13,534 nt of DNA from Holophagaceae bacterium UBA706 (GCA_002298155.1 DBME01000347.1:1-13534); one strand, 5' to 3'. Positions 1 to 7,137 are shown, counted from the first letter of the stretch. A program made the numbers and translations. Notes: generated from the sequence alone by a model not told the origin.

Positions 1-407
1 GGATCCGGGCCCAGGTCCTGGGGGGTGAGGGCGCCGCCCTGCACCGCGCCCCAGGCCGCCTCGTCCCACAGGGGCGCCGCGCCGGCGTCGTAGGCGACGT
101 ACAGGGTCACGGAGGGCTCCTGGGCCCGCAGGGCCTGGCTCGCGGCGAGCAGGACCGGCACGCGCCCGGGGTCCCGGGGCAGGAGGATGAGGACCGTGCG
201 GCGTCCCTTGAAGGGGGCGACCTTCCGGGACCAGGCCTCGATCCGGGCCTGCACCAGGGCGGGATCCCGCGAATCGCCAGGAACCCAGTCGGCGGCCGCG
301 GCATCCTTCAGGTCAAGCAATCCCGGAAGATCCTCACCCACCCGGAGGGGAGCTTGACCCACGAGAACGGCGCAGGAGAAGGCGATGATGGCGGGCCTGA
401 GGATCAC
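1..407 (-). CDS. Exported protein of unknown function, 5' part only
   Basis: An open minus-strand frame runs from a GTG at 407 off the window edge, giving about 135 residues with no stop. The start is supported by a GGAG Shine-Dalgarno seven bases upstream. The first ~18 residues (VILRPAIIAFSCAVLVGQAP) look like a short signal peptide, so the product is probably exported. The next segment, VGEDLPGLLDLKD, and a later strand-like run after PFKG (RRTVLILLPRD) loosely recall the order of elements in thioredoxin/peroxiredoxin-fold proteins, but no CxxC or peroxidatic cysteine is present in the visible part, so that similarity is only suggestive. It is divergent from the gspF-like gene, with an 82-bp gap. 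I do not recognise the family; the missing C-terminus could change the reading. Confidence 0.6.
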   Translation of the reverse strand, partial: MILRPAIIAFSCAVLVGQAPLRVGEDLPGLLDLKDAAAADWVPGDSRDPALVQARIEAWSRKVAPFKGRRTVLILLPRDPGRVPVLLAASQALRAQEPSVTLYVAYDAGAAPLWDEAAWGAVQGGALTPQDLGPD

Positions 408-457
408 GGGGGAGCTCCGGGTCGGTTGTGGCAAGTGTAGCGGTTCCGGCGCCGGGC

Positions 458-483
458 CATTAGCGGCTATCCTCTAGGTAGAG
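458..483 (+). promoter_or_regulatory. Promoter-like motif ahead of gspF-like gene
   Basis: CATTAGC (458-464), two bases, then CTATCCT (467-473). TATCCT matches four of six positions of a sigma-70 -10 box. No convincing -35 is present. A nearly identical CATTAGC/CTATCCT pair lies just before the glycosyltransferase gene at 12452-12466, which is why it is listed. A ribosome-binding stretch AGGTAGAG (476-483) follows. Confidence 0.35.
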
Positions 484-489
484 TTGACC

Positions 490-1677
490 ATGCGATTTAC
501 CGTGAAATTCACAACGTCCGCCGGCGAAATCCTCGTGAGGGACTACGAGGGGACCACGGCCGAGGACGTGCGCACCCGCGTCCTGGGCGAGGGGAACTTC
601 CCCATGGACATCCGGCGTGCCCTGGGCGCCTTCCGCAGCCAGAAGACGCTGGGGGCCGAGACCCTCATCCTGTTCAACCAGGAGCTGCTGGCCCTCCTCA
701 AGGCGGGCATCCCGCTCCTGCAGTCCCTGGAGCTCCTGGTGGGCCACGGGAAGGACCCCCTGCTGCGCAGCAGCCTGGACCGGGTGGTGGAACTTCTCAA
801 GGAAGGCATGTCCTTCTCGGAATCCATGGAGCAGGTGGGCACGTTCCCGGCGGTGTACCGCGCCAACGTCGTGGCCGGTGAACGCAGCGGCACCCTGCCC
901 GAGGTCATCGCGCGGTGGCTGGCCTTCCAGTCCTTCGCCCAGACCAGCCGCAGGCGCATCATGGAGGCCCTCTTCTACCCGGCCTTCCTCGTGGTCGTGC
1001 TGATCATCGCCCTGGGCGTGATCTTCAACGTGGTACTGCCGAGGTTCTCCGAGATCTACCAGGGCAGCGGCATCGAGATGCCCCAGGCCACCCAGTGGCT
1101 CCTGGACATCGGCGAGTTCGTGCGCCGCACCATCTACTTCCAGCTGGGCTTCCTGGCGGCGCTGGTCGTGTTCATGCGCTGGATGTTCACCACGGAGGCC
1201 GGCAAGCGCCTCTGGGAGCGGTTCCTCCTGGCGCTTCCCAAGCTGGGCACGCTGTACCGCATGTACCACTCTTCCGTCTTCACCCGCACCCTCGGGGTGC
1301 TCCTGTCGGGGGGCATGCCCGCCCTGCAGGCCCTGGAGGTGATCCAGCGCACCACGCCCTCGGAGCGCATGCGGCTGCGCCTTCACAACGTCACGGACCT
1401 GGTCCGGGCGGGTTCCTCCCTCCATCTGGCCCTGGAGCAGTCCCAGCTCCTGGATCCCCTGGCGGTGGAGATGACCCGGGTGGGCGAACAGTCCTCGGCT
1501 CTGCCCGAGATGCTCAACCACGTCTCCGACTTCTTCGACCAGGAGGTGGAGAAGGCGACCACCGCCGTCACCGCCCTCATCGGCCCGATCCTGATCCTCT
1601 TCATGGGCGTCACGGTGCTAGGGCTGCTGCTGGCGGTCTACATCCCGCTCTTCAACGCCGGGAGCACGGTGCGCTGA
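490..1677 (+). CDS. GspF/PilC-type inner-membrane platform protein
   Basis: A 395-residue protein of normal length for the GspF/PilC family, the polytopic inner-membrane platform of type II secretion and type IV pilus machines, which couples the assembly ATPase to pilin extrusion. Two T2SSF repeats are visible. The first (about 61-185) begins FNQELLALLKAGIPLLQSLE and carries GERSGTLPE; the second (about 263-385) begins FTRTLGVLLSGGMPALQALE and carries GEQSSALPE. Hydrophobic spans lie at about 162-185, 214-232 and 362-387, the classic three-span layout. ATG 490 is preferred because the GAG at 481-483 lies six bases upstream; TTG 484 would add only two residues. No gspE/pilB, prepilin or secretin gene is adjacent, so it cannot be assigned to pilus or type II secretion from context. 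Its last 60 bases overlap the convergent gene. Family assignment is very secure; the specific machine is unknown. Confidence 0.95.
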   Translation: MRFTVKFTTSAGEILVRDYEGTTAEDVRTRVLGEGNFPMDIRRALGAFRSQKTLGAETLILFNQELLALLKAGIPLLQSLELLVGHGKDPLLRSSLDRVVELLKEGMSFSESMEQVGTFPAVYRANVVAGERSGTLPEVIARWLAFQSFAQTSRRRIMEALFYPAFLVVVLIIALGVIFNVVLPRFSEIYQGSGIEMPQATQWLLDIGEFVRRTIYFQLGFLAALVVFMRWMFTTEAGKRLWERFLLALPKLGTLYRMYHSSVFTRTLGVLLSGGMPALQALEVIQRTTPSERMRLRLHNVTDLVRAGSSLHLALEQSQLLDPLAVEMTRVGEQSSALPEMLNHVSDFFDQEVEKATTAVTALIGPILILFMGVTVLGLLLAVYIPLFNAGSTVR

Positions 1678-3504
1678 CAAGGTGCGCCCGAAGTAGTTGC
1701 TGCGGATGATCAGGTCCGCGATCTCCAGGCCCTCCGCACCGTGGGCCGCCGCGGCGCGGTTGCCGGGGTCGCCCGCGAGGCTCCCGTCGCCCAGGACGCA
1801 GGTGTTCCTCCGGGTGTTCAGGAGGTTGCGCCCCATCATGCGCCGGCCCCATTCGCCGGGATCCACGCCGAGCAGGTCCAGCAGGGTGGGCATGATGTCC
1901 ACCTGGCCGCCATGGACGTCCACCACCGTGGGATCCAGGCCCTTGGCCAGCACCAGGAAGGGGATGCGCCGCTCCCGGTCCTCCCACCAGGCCTGGGCGA
2001 AGGGCGAGGTGCGCAGGGCGTCCTGGCAGTACTTGTGCACCCCCTGGTGGTCCCCCGTCACGACGACCACCGTGTCGTCCAGGATCCCCTCCCGCCGGAG
2101 GCTCTCCAGGAACAGCCCCAGGTGCTTGTCCGTGTAGTGGACGCTCTGGAGGTAGCCGCCCATGATGTGGTCGTCCAGCTCGGGTTCCAGGGGCAGGTCC
2201 CGCAGGTAGTCGGGCAGGTTGAAGGGCAGGTGGCTGGACTGGGTCACCATGAAGACGTAGAAGGGCCGCTTCATGGCCTTGATGACGGGCACCGCCTGGT
2301 TGAAGTAGGAGGCGTCGGAGAGCCCCATGCCGAAGGAATCGCTGCAGTCGAAGCTGCCGCTGTCCAGGCAGCGCTCGAAGCCGAGGCTGACGAGGCCTTC
2401 GCGGCAGTTCCAGAAGGATCCGGGATCCGGGTGGATGGAGGTGGTGGCGTAGCCCCGGGCCGCCAGGAGCCGGGGCATGGAGGGCAGGGTGGTCGTGGGG
2501 AACGTCACGAAGGTGGGATCCTTGCCCATGGGCAGGACGGAGGCGTTCGTCATGAGGTCCGCGTCCGAGCTGACCCCGACCCGCACCTGCTCATGGAAGT
2601 GGGAGAAGCAGAGGCCCCGGTCCTTGAGGGCGTTGAGGGTGGGGGTGATCGCCACGCCGTTGACCTTCTGGTCCAGGACGAAGTATTCCAGGGACTCCAC
2701 CTGGATGATGAGGAGGTTCTTGCCGGCGAGCCGGCCGTGGAAGGGCCCGGGGGGCAGACCTTCCTGGTTCCGGTCGAGCCAGTCCGCGATGCGCTGCTGG
2801 TCCCCGTGCGCCAGGTCCGCGAACCGGGCGCCGTTCCCCGTGAGGAGGGCCAGGAGGTCCAGCGTGTGGTAGCCCAGGGGCGTGACGGTGATGGAGGTGC
2901 CCATGGGATCGTAGATGCTCAGCGGCTTGCGGGCGCTCTGGGAATTGAGGACGTGCCCGCCCACGGGCGAGACCAGGCAGAACAGCCCCGCGAAGACCGC
3001 CCCCTGCCCCAGGAGGCGCCGGGCCCCCCAGGGGGCTTCCAGGGGGAAGCCCAGGCGCAGCGCGGCCAGGATGGGCAGGTCCAGGAACACCGCGGCGTCG
3101 GTCCACCGGGTGAAGGGCAGGACCCACGCGGGGGTCAGGGGGACGCCCCGGTAGGCGGAGAGGGTGCTCATGGAAGGGAAGCTCTTGAAGGCCCTGTAGT
3201 ACCAGAGGTCCGCCAGGAGGATCACGCCCAGGACGAGGCTGAGGACCACGAAGCCGGTGGTCTTCCACCGGGGCTTAAGGGCGCCCGGAATGGCCAGGAG
3301 GAACAGGATGACCACCGAGACATATACCGGCCGGAGAAAGGACCGGAAGATCTCGTCGTTGAGGGGCGTGAGTGAGAAGTTGAGCTGGTTGCAGTTGAAG
3401 ACGAGGACGAAGAAGGCCAGGAACTTGAGCCAGAGGAGGCCGAAGAGGACCCACTCCCCGCGGGTGGGCCGGAGGTTGGCGAGGGGACTGCCGAGGCGCA
3501 GCAA
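1618..3504 (-). CDS. LTA synthase-like membrane phosphotransferase (sulfatase fold)
   Basis: A 628-residue protein with five N-terminal membrane spans (about 18-37, 56-75, 83-104, 137-153, 165-183) and a large extracytoplasmic alkaline-phosphatase/sulfatase domain (about 260-575). This is the architecture of LtaS, which polymerises glycerol phosphate, and of related phosphoglycerol or phosphoethanolamine transferases. Active-site matches: E270 in QVESLEY (metal ligand), GVSSD 310-314 where LtaS has GKTSD (so S312 sits at the threonine nucleophile), FWN 364-366 (LtaS substrate pocket SFWNR, with Arg replaced by Cys here), H425 in TQSSHLPF, and D485-H486 in TGDHQG. In a diderm the substrate is more likely a periplasmic glycan or lipid than lipoteichoic acid. 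The TTG start at 3504 has an excellent AAGGAG seven bases upstream. The C-terminal tail (about 609-628) lies antisense to the end of the gspF-like gene. Confidence 0.88.
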   Translation of the reverse strand: MLRLGSPLANLRPTRGEWVLFGLLWLKFLAFFVLVFNCNQLNFSLTPLNDEIFRSFLRPVYVSVVILFLLAIPGALKPRWKTTGFVVLSLVLGVILLADLWYYRAFKSFPSMSTLSAYRGVPLTPAWVLPFTRWTDAAVFLDLPILAALRLGFPLEAPWGARRLLGQGAVFAGLFCLVSPVGGHVLNSQSARKPLSIYDPMGTSITVTPLGYHTLDLLALLTGNGARFADLAHGDQQRIADWLDRNQEGLPPGPFHGRLAGKNLLIIQVESLEYFVLDQKVNGVAITPTLNALKDRGLCFSHFHEQVRVGVSSDADLMTNASVLPMGKDPTFVTFPTTTLPSMPRLLAARGYATTSIHPDPGSFWNCREGLVSLGFERCLDSGSFDCSDSFGMGLSDASYFNQAVPVIKAMKRPFYVFMVTQSSHLPFNLPDYLRDLPLEPELDDHIMGGYLQSVHYTDKHLGLFLESLRREGILDDTVVVVTGDHQGVHKYCQDALRTSPFAQAWWEDRERRIPFLVLAKGLDPTVVDVHGGQVDIMPTLLDLLGVDPGEWGRRMMGRNLLNTRRNTCVLGDGSLAGDPGNRAAAAHGAEGLEIADLIIRSNYFGRTLSAHRAPGVEERDVDRQQQP

Positions 3505-3578
3505 GACGGATCTCCTTCAGGAAGAGGGGCAGGGCGAAGCCCGGAGGCCGTGGGGCCCCAGGGCGGGTCGGATGGGGC

Positions 3579-3661
3579 GGCGCCCACCCCCGGCCCGGGC
3601 CGGGGGATGAGGCTTCAGCCTCGGTGGGCGCCGATTGCGGATGTCCACGGAGCGGACATCC
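3579..3661 (-). promoter_or_regulatory. Nested inverted repeats, candidate structured leader RNA
   Basis: Within the 210-bp gap (3505-3714) upstream of the LTA-synthase-like gene. Outer 10-bp arms at 3579-3588 and 3623-3632 are perfectly complementary (GGCGCCCACC with GGTGGGCGCC). Inside lie a perfect 20-bp GC palindrome at 3587-3606, which shares two bases with the outer arm, and a hairpin at 3609-3622 (GAGGC stem, four-base loop). A separate 8-bp stem with 7-base loop sits at 3639-3661 (GGATGTCC / GGACATCC). As minus-strand RNA this would form a hairpin followed by a three-way junction. More small repeats follow toward the start codon (TGGGGCCCCA at 3551-3560, and a GGGC/GCCC hairpin at 3532-3542). 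I recognise no known riboswitch class. A GC-rich terminator cluster is an alternative, but there is no T-tract on either strand. Confidence 0.5.
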
Positions 3662-3695
3662 ATTAAATATGATTAATTAATTGGGCCCCGCAATG
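3661..3695 (-). promoter_or_regulatory. AT-rich promoter-like patch for the LTA synthase-like gene
   Basis: The most AT-rich stretch of the window (about 3661-3682). On the minus strand TTTAAT (3667-3662) matches five of six -10 positions and CATATT (3670-3665) four of six; TTGCGG (minus strand, starting near 3692) lies about 16 bases upstream of CATATT and could be a weak -35. A start site near 3655 would place the nested inverted repeats at the 5' end of the transcript. Exact boxes are uncertain. Confidence 0.35.
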
Positions 3696-3714
3696 GCTTT
3701 CCGGACCGGGATTT

Positions 3715-4869
3715 TCACCGGTAGTGCTGTTTCAGCCACTTGTTGGGGTCCTGCGGCTGGGTGAGGTGGCGGATCTCGAAGCCCAGGCGGGGGCCGTCCA
3801 CCGTGACGCCCACCGTGCCCAGGGACTCGCCCTGCTTGAGGACCTGCCCCTTGGCGGCGGAGATGCCGCGCAGGTGGGTGTAGAGACTGAAGAACCCGCC
3901 TCCGTGGTCAAGGATCACCATGGGGCCGAAGCTCTGGTAGATGTCGGCGAAGACGACCTTGCCGTCGGCGACGGCGGTCACGGGGGCGCCGGCGGCGGCG
4001 GTGATGAGGAGGCCGCTCTGCATGGTCTTCGTGTGGAACTTGGGATGGAGGTGCTCGCCGAAGCCCTGGGCGAGGGTGCCGGGGGTGGGCTGGGGCAGCT
4101 CGCCCCGGAGGTTCGCGAAGGCGGTGGTGGCCTCGAAGGTGTCGGACCGGGGCTTGCCGATGAGGCCGGTGAGCATGCGCTCCAGCTGCAGGGCCTCCTC
4201 GGCCAGTTCGGCCTGGACCTCCTTCTGGCGCGATTCGTCCTGCTTGAGTCCTTCAAGGAAGGTCTCGAGATGGTTCTCGTTGAGCTGGAGGCTGGCCTGG
4301 AAGCGCACGGCCTCCTCCTCCTCCTTGGCCAGGCGCTGCATGGCCTCCTGGATCTCCGTCTCCCTGCGGGCCAGGTCTGTCTGCAGGTGCTGGATGCGGT
4401 CCAGGCGGAGGCGTTCCTGGTTGCGCAGGTAGGTGAGGTAGCGGCCCTGCACGAGGTACTGCTCGAAGGAGGCGAAACCGGAGACCAGGCCCAGGTCGCC
4501 CAGGGGACCCAGGGCCTGCATCCACCGGACCTCCTTGCGCAGCTCGTCCCGGCGCTGGCGGATCTCCTTGCTGATCTCCTCCTTCTTGCGGGTGATGGAC
4601 AGGACCTCCAGCTGGGCCTGGTCGCGCTTGAGGCGGGCCTGCTCGGCCTGGGCCCGGACCCGGTCGGCCTGGAGGGAGATGCCCTGCAGCTCCACCAGGA
4701 CGCCCTTGCGCCGCTTCTTCAGGGCGGTGAGCTGCTGGTCCACGGCGGTGAGGGCCGCCTGGATCTCCGCCAACCGGCCCTTGACCTTGGACAGGTCCTG
4801 GGGCTGGGCGGGGGGTTCCTGGGCGCCGAGGAGGACGGCGGCGAGGAGCAGGCCGCGGGTTCGGCTCAA
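3715..4869 (-). CDS. envC: EnvC-like murein hydrolase activator (degenerate LytM)
   Basis: A 384-residue exported protein: signal peptide (1-16), long coiled coil (about 25-235, rich in E/K/R/Q/L) and a C-terminal LytM/M23 domain (about 258-378). In active M23 enzymes the zinc ligands lie in HxGxD and HLH. Here the matching positions are Q284 and L288 (MQSGLLI) and R361 and G363 (GPRLGFEIR), so zinc binding is lost; only the H332 of YTHL survives. Coiled coil plus ligand-free LytM is the hallmark of EnvC-type proteins, which activate periplasmic amidases that split septal peptidoglycan. The TTG start at 4869 overlaps the upstream stop (TTGA) and has GGAG six bases upstream, so the two genes are probably translationally coupled. 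The frame stays open far upstream, but that part is a shadow. FtsE/FtsX, the usual partners, are not adjacent. The gene symbol is by family analogy. Confidence 0.85.
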   Translation of the reverse strand: MSRTRGLLLAAVLLGAQEPPAQPQDLSKVKGRLAEIQAALTAVDQQLTALKKRRKGVLVELQGISLQADRVRAQAEQARLKRDQAQLEVLSITRKKEEISKEIRQRRDELRKEVRWMQALGPLGDLGLVSGFASFEQYLVQGRYLTYLRNQERLRLDRIQHLQTDLARRETEIQEAMQRLAKEEEEAVRFQASLQLNENHLETFLEGLKQDESRQKEVQAELAEEALQLERMLTGLIGKPRSDTFEATTAFANLRGELPQPTPGTLAQGFGEHLHPKFHTKTMQSGLLITAAAGAPVTAVADGKVVFADIYQSFGPMVILDHGGGFFSLYTHLRGISAAKGQVLKQGESLGTVGVTVDGPRLGFEIRHLTQPQDPNKWLKQHYR

Positions 4870-5621
4870 GCCTTGCTCCGCTTGGCGCCCTTGCCGGGCA
4901 GGAGGAGAAGGAGGGCGGCCAGGAGGATCGGCACGCCCAGGCTCAGGGGCAGGGCCTTCCAGGCGAAGGGGTCCGACGGCAGCTGGGAGCTCGGCAGGGC
5001 CCGGCCCAGGAAGGCCATGAGCTTCACGGCCGCCTTGGGGACGTCCAGGTCGCCCAGGAACTCGCCGCCCCAGGCCATGACCCCGCCCACGGACTGGAGC
5101 CCGAAGGCCAGGAGGATGGCGAGGCCGCGGTTGGACTTGAACAGGCAGCCCAGGGCGGCGGACCAGAGGAGCAGCTCCAGGCCCAGGAGGACGGCGTTGG
5201 TGTCGGCCAGCAGGACCGTGGGGGCCAGGGGGTTGCCCAGGAAGCGGTAGCTGGCGGCGAGGATGGGCAGCAGGGCGATCTGGCTGAGGAAGAGGCCATG
5301 GGCGAAGGCCATGGGGACGCCGATGCCCAGCCCCTTGAAGCGTTCGGGCCGGCTTCCGGACGCGAGCCATTCGTTGAGGGGGAAGATGCCGCCCAGGAGA
5401 ATGACCGCCGGCACCACCGAGAAGATGAGCCGGCCGAGGAGGGCCGCGGCCCAGGCCTTGGGGTCGTCCGAGAGGAAACCCACCGGGATGCCCGACCCGA
5501 AGACCATGATCTGGGACCCGTCCCCTCCGAAGCCCTGGACGCCGCCCAGGACGATCCCCGCGAGCAGCAGGCAGATGCTGGTCCAAACGATCCTCAATCT
5601 CGAACTTCCGAAACGGTCCAT
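4866..5621 (-). CDS. Six-span integral membrane protein, unknown function
   Basis: A 251-residue, very hydrophobic protein. Predicted membrane spans are at about 11-30, 60-80, 98-123, 142-161, 166-184 and 224-242, with a basic C-terminal tail (GKGAKRSKA). A loop after span one, GDGSQIMVFGSGIPVGFLSDDP, is probably extracytoplasmic. The ATG at 5621 is chosen because CTGGAG lies five bases upstream; a longer frame reaching 5813 adds a residue stretch with no membrane or conserved character. The number and spacing of spans loosely resemble ABC-2-type permease subunits, but I see no diagnostic motif and no ATPase gene beside it. It does not look like FtsX, which has four spans and a large periplasmic loop. 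Its stop overlaps the start of the EnvC-like gene, so a role linked to envelope or septum work is a reasonable guess from context only. Confidence 0.8.
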   Translation of the reverse strand: MDRFGSSRLRIVWTSICLLLAGIVLGGVQGFGGDGSQIMVFGSGIPVGFLSDDPKAWAAALLGRLIFSVVPAVILLGGIFPLNEWLASGSRPERFKGLGIGVPMAFAHGLFLSQIALLPILAASYRFLGNPLAPTVLLADTNAVLLGLELLLWSAALGCLFKSNRGLAILLAFGLQSVGGVMAWGGEFLGDLDVPKAAVKLMAFLGRALPSSQLPSDPFAWKALPLSLGVPILLAALLLLLPGKGAKRSKA

Positions 5622-5645
5622 GGTGTCTCCAGGGTGCACTGGGGG

Positions 5646-5651
5646 ATTGTA
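5646..5651 (-). promoter_or_regulatory. Candidate -10 box for the membrane protein/envC operon
   Basis: TACAAT on the minus strand matches the -10 consensus at five of six positions. It lies about 25 bases before the ATG at 5621 with the GGAG between them, a sensible short leader. No good -35 was found at 16-18 bases. Confidence 0.35.
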
Positions 5652-5702
5652 CTGCGAACTGCGGTCCGGCATGGAGCACGGCGAGGAGGATGCTTTCCCT
5701 TT

Positions 5703-5716
5703 CCCCCGGCCGGGGG
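5703..5716. repeat. GC palindrome in the divergent gap
   Basis: Perfect 14-bp palindrome CCCCCGGCCGGGGG between the divergent membrane-protein and peptidase genes, followed by three more G. It resembles the core of the 20-bp palindrome at 3587-3606. TATGTT at 5722-5727 could be a weak -10 for the peptidase gene. Confidence 0.4.
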
Positions 5717-5749
5717 GGGTGTATGTTGAGATGCCTATCAGGAGTGTCC

Positions 5750-7120
5750 ATGGACGCCCAAGCCCTAACCCGTGACGCGCTGACCGCCTTCGCCCAAGCC
5801 AATCGGCAGGCATTCGAAGCCGAACTGAGGACCCTCGTGGAGATCCCGTCGGTGAGCAACGACCCGGAACGGGCGGGGGACATCCGCCGCTGCGCCGAGG
5901 CGGCGGTGGACCTCTTCCGCCGCAACGGGGGCGAGGCCGTGATCCTTGAGACCACGGGCAACCCCCTGGTCCTGGGCCGGTTCGGCGAGGACCCCGCCCT
6001 GCCGACGGTCACTGTCTACAACCATCTCGACGTCCAGCCCGCCAACGAGCCGGAATGGACCACGGCCCCGTTCCAGATGGAGATCGACGGGGACACCTAC
6101 AAGGGCCGCGGCACCACCGACGACAAGGGGCCGGCCCTGGCCGCGTTCTTCGGGTGCCTTGCCGCCCGGGCGGCAGGAGTCCCCCTGAACATCCGGTTCC
6201 TCTGGGAACTGGAGGAGGAGATCGGCTCGCCCAGCTTCCAGGGCGGGCTCGAGAAGCACCGGGACCTCCTGGGGACCGATGCCATCGTGGTGAGCGACAC
6301 CGTCTGGATCACCCGGGGCAAGCCCAGCACCCCCGCCGGTCTGCGGGGCCTCAAGGGCTTCCGACTGACCCTGGAGACCGCCGGCCACGATCTCCATTCC
6401 GGCGTGGTGGGCGGCGCCGCCCGCAACCCCCTCACGGAGCTCATGAGCGTGGTGGCCGCCATGGTCGACGGGCATACCGGGAAGGTGAAGATCCCCCATT
6501 TCTATCGCAAGGTGGCCAAGCCCTCCCGCAAGGAGCTCAAGGAGTGGGCCCGGTCCGGGTTCACCGTCGAGACCTTCCGCAAGGACCACGAGATCCACAG
6601 CCTGCGCACCGACCACCCCCTCAAGGTCATGAAGCGCATCTGGGGCAAGCCGACCATGGAGGTCCACGGGGTGGTGGGGGGCTACACGGGCCCGGGCATC
6701 AAGTCCGCCGTCCCGCCCCGGGCGGAGGTGAAGATGAGCTGCCGCCTGGTGCCGGACATGGACGAGGCCTCCACCTTCGAGCTGATCCGGAATTTCGTGG
6801 CGACCCACTTCCCGGACGTCGTGGTGCATGAGGAGCACGGCCTGGCCCCGTTCAAGGGCCATGTGACCGGCCCCTACGCCGAGGCCGTCAAGGACGCCTA
6901 CGCCTTCGCCTTCGGCGCGCCCTGCTGCTTCACCCGGGAGGGGGGCTCCATCGGGGCCGTGAAGACCATGGAGGACGTCCTGGGCTGCGAAGTCTATTTC
7001 CTGGGCCTCAGCCTGCCCTCCCACGGCTACCACGCCCCCAACGAGAACTTCGACTGGGAGCAGGCCTCCGGGGGGATCGCGGCCTTCGCCCGGTACTTCC
7101 AGACCGTCAGCGGCATCTGA
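5750..7120 (+). CDS. M20-family metallodipeptidase
   Basis: A 456-residue cytoplasmic zinc peptidase of the M20 family (PepV/carnosinase-like dipeptidases, related to DapE and ArgE), expected to hydrolyse dipeptides or small N-acyl amino acids. The metal-site motifs are complete: H92 and catalytic D94 in YNHLDVQPA, bridging D124 in GRGTTDDKGP, general base E156 and ligand E157 in EEEIGS, D183 in VSDTVW, and H428 in HGYHAPNEN. H216 in GHDLHSG is the residue donated across the dimer in carnosinase-type members; the dimerisation lid lies at roughly 195-310. The DLHSG and GHDLHSGVVGGAARNP stretch points to the dipeptidase branch rather than DapE. ATG 5750 is chosen for the AGGAG five bases upstream; an ATG 60 bases earlier in frame lacks conserved sequence. 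Length is normal for the family. Confidence 0.92.
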   Translation: MDAQALTRDALTAFAQANRQAFEAELRTLVEIPSVSNDPERAGDIRRCAEAAVDLFRRNGGEAVILETTGNPLVLGRFGEDPALPTVTVYNHLDVQPANEPEWTTAPFQMEIDGDTYKGRGTTDDKGPALAAFFGCLAARAAGVPLNIRFLWELEEEIGSPSFQGGLEKHRDLLGTDAIVVSDTVWITRGKPSTPAGLRGLKGFRLTLETAGHDLHSGVVGGAARNPLTELMSVVAAMVDGHTGKVKIPHFYRKVAKPSRKELKEWARSGFTVETFRKDHEIHSLRTDHPLKVMKRIWGKPTMEVHGVVGGYTGPGIKSAVPPRAEVKMSCRLVPDMDEASTFELIRNFVATHFPDVVVHEEHGLAPFKGHVTGPYAEAVKDAYAFAFGAPCCFTREGGSIGAVKTMEDVLGCEVYFLGLSLPSHGYHAPNENFDWEQASGGIAAFARYFQTVSGI

Positions 7121-7137
7121 TCCCGGGTCGCGGGATC
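7119..7137 (+). terminator. Hairpin at the end of the peptidase gene, weak terminator candidate
   Basis: A 7-bp stem GATCCCG / CGGGATC with a 5-base loop, overlapping the last two bases of the TGA stop. No T-tract follows, so intrinsic termination is doubtful. Confidence 0.3.

Noticed and set aside
460..1521. Long open frame antisense to the gspF-like gene; similar long antisense frames at 1741-3375 (+), 5765-7729 (-), 9642-11615 (-) and 11930-13285 (-)
   Set aside because: Each mirrors a clearly recognised gene (or, at 9642-11615, a coherent signal-peptide protein) and its translation is biased to H, G, E, Q, V and R without domains. In high-GC DNA with G/C third positions such shadows are expected.
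3639..3661. Hairpin with an ACGG loop resembling a guanidine-II (mini-ykkC) element
   Set aside because: That motif needs two tandem ACGR-loop hairpins. Here there is one, and the ACGG is on the strand opposite to the downstream gene.
5712..5719. Run of eight G as a phase-variation tract
   Set aside because: Runs of this length are expected by chance in DNA this GC-rich, and it is not inside a coding region or between clear promoter boxes.
5690..5749. Upstream ATG extending the M20 peptidase by 20 residues
   Set aside because: The extension (MLSLSPGRGGC...) has no family similarity, runs through the GC palindrome, and the ATG at 5750 has a well-spaced AGGAG.
3715..6012. A single 765-residue minus-strand frame that would fuse an upstream region to the EnvC-like protein
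   Set aside because: The upstream part is Pro/Arg/Gly-rich, lies over the membrane-protein gene in another frame, and the EnvC-like part has its own signal peptide, TTG start and GGAG at 4869.
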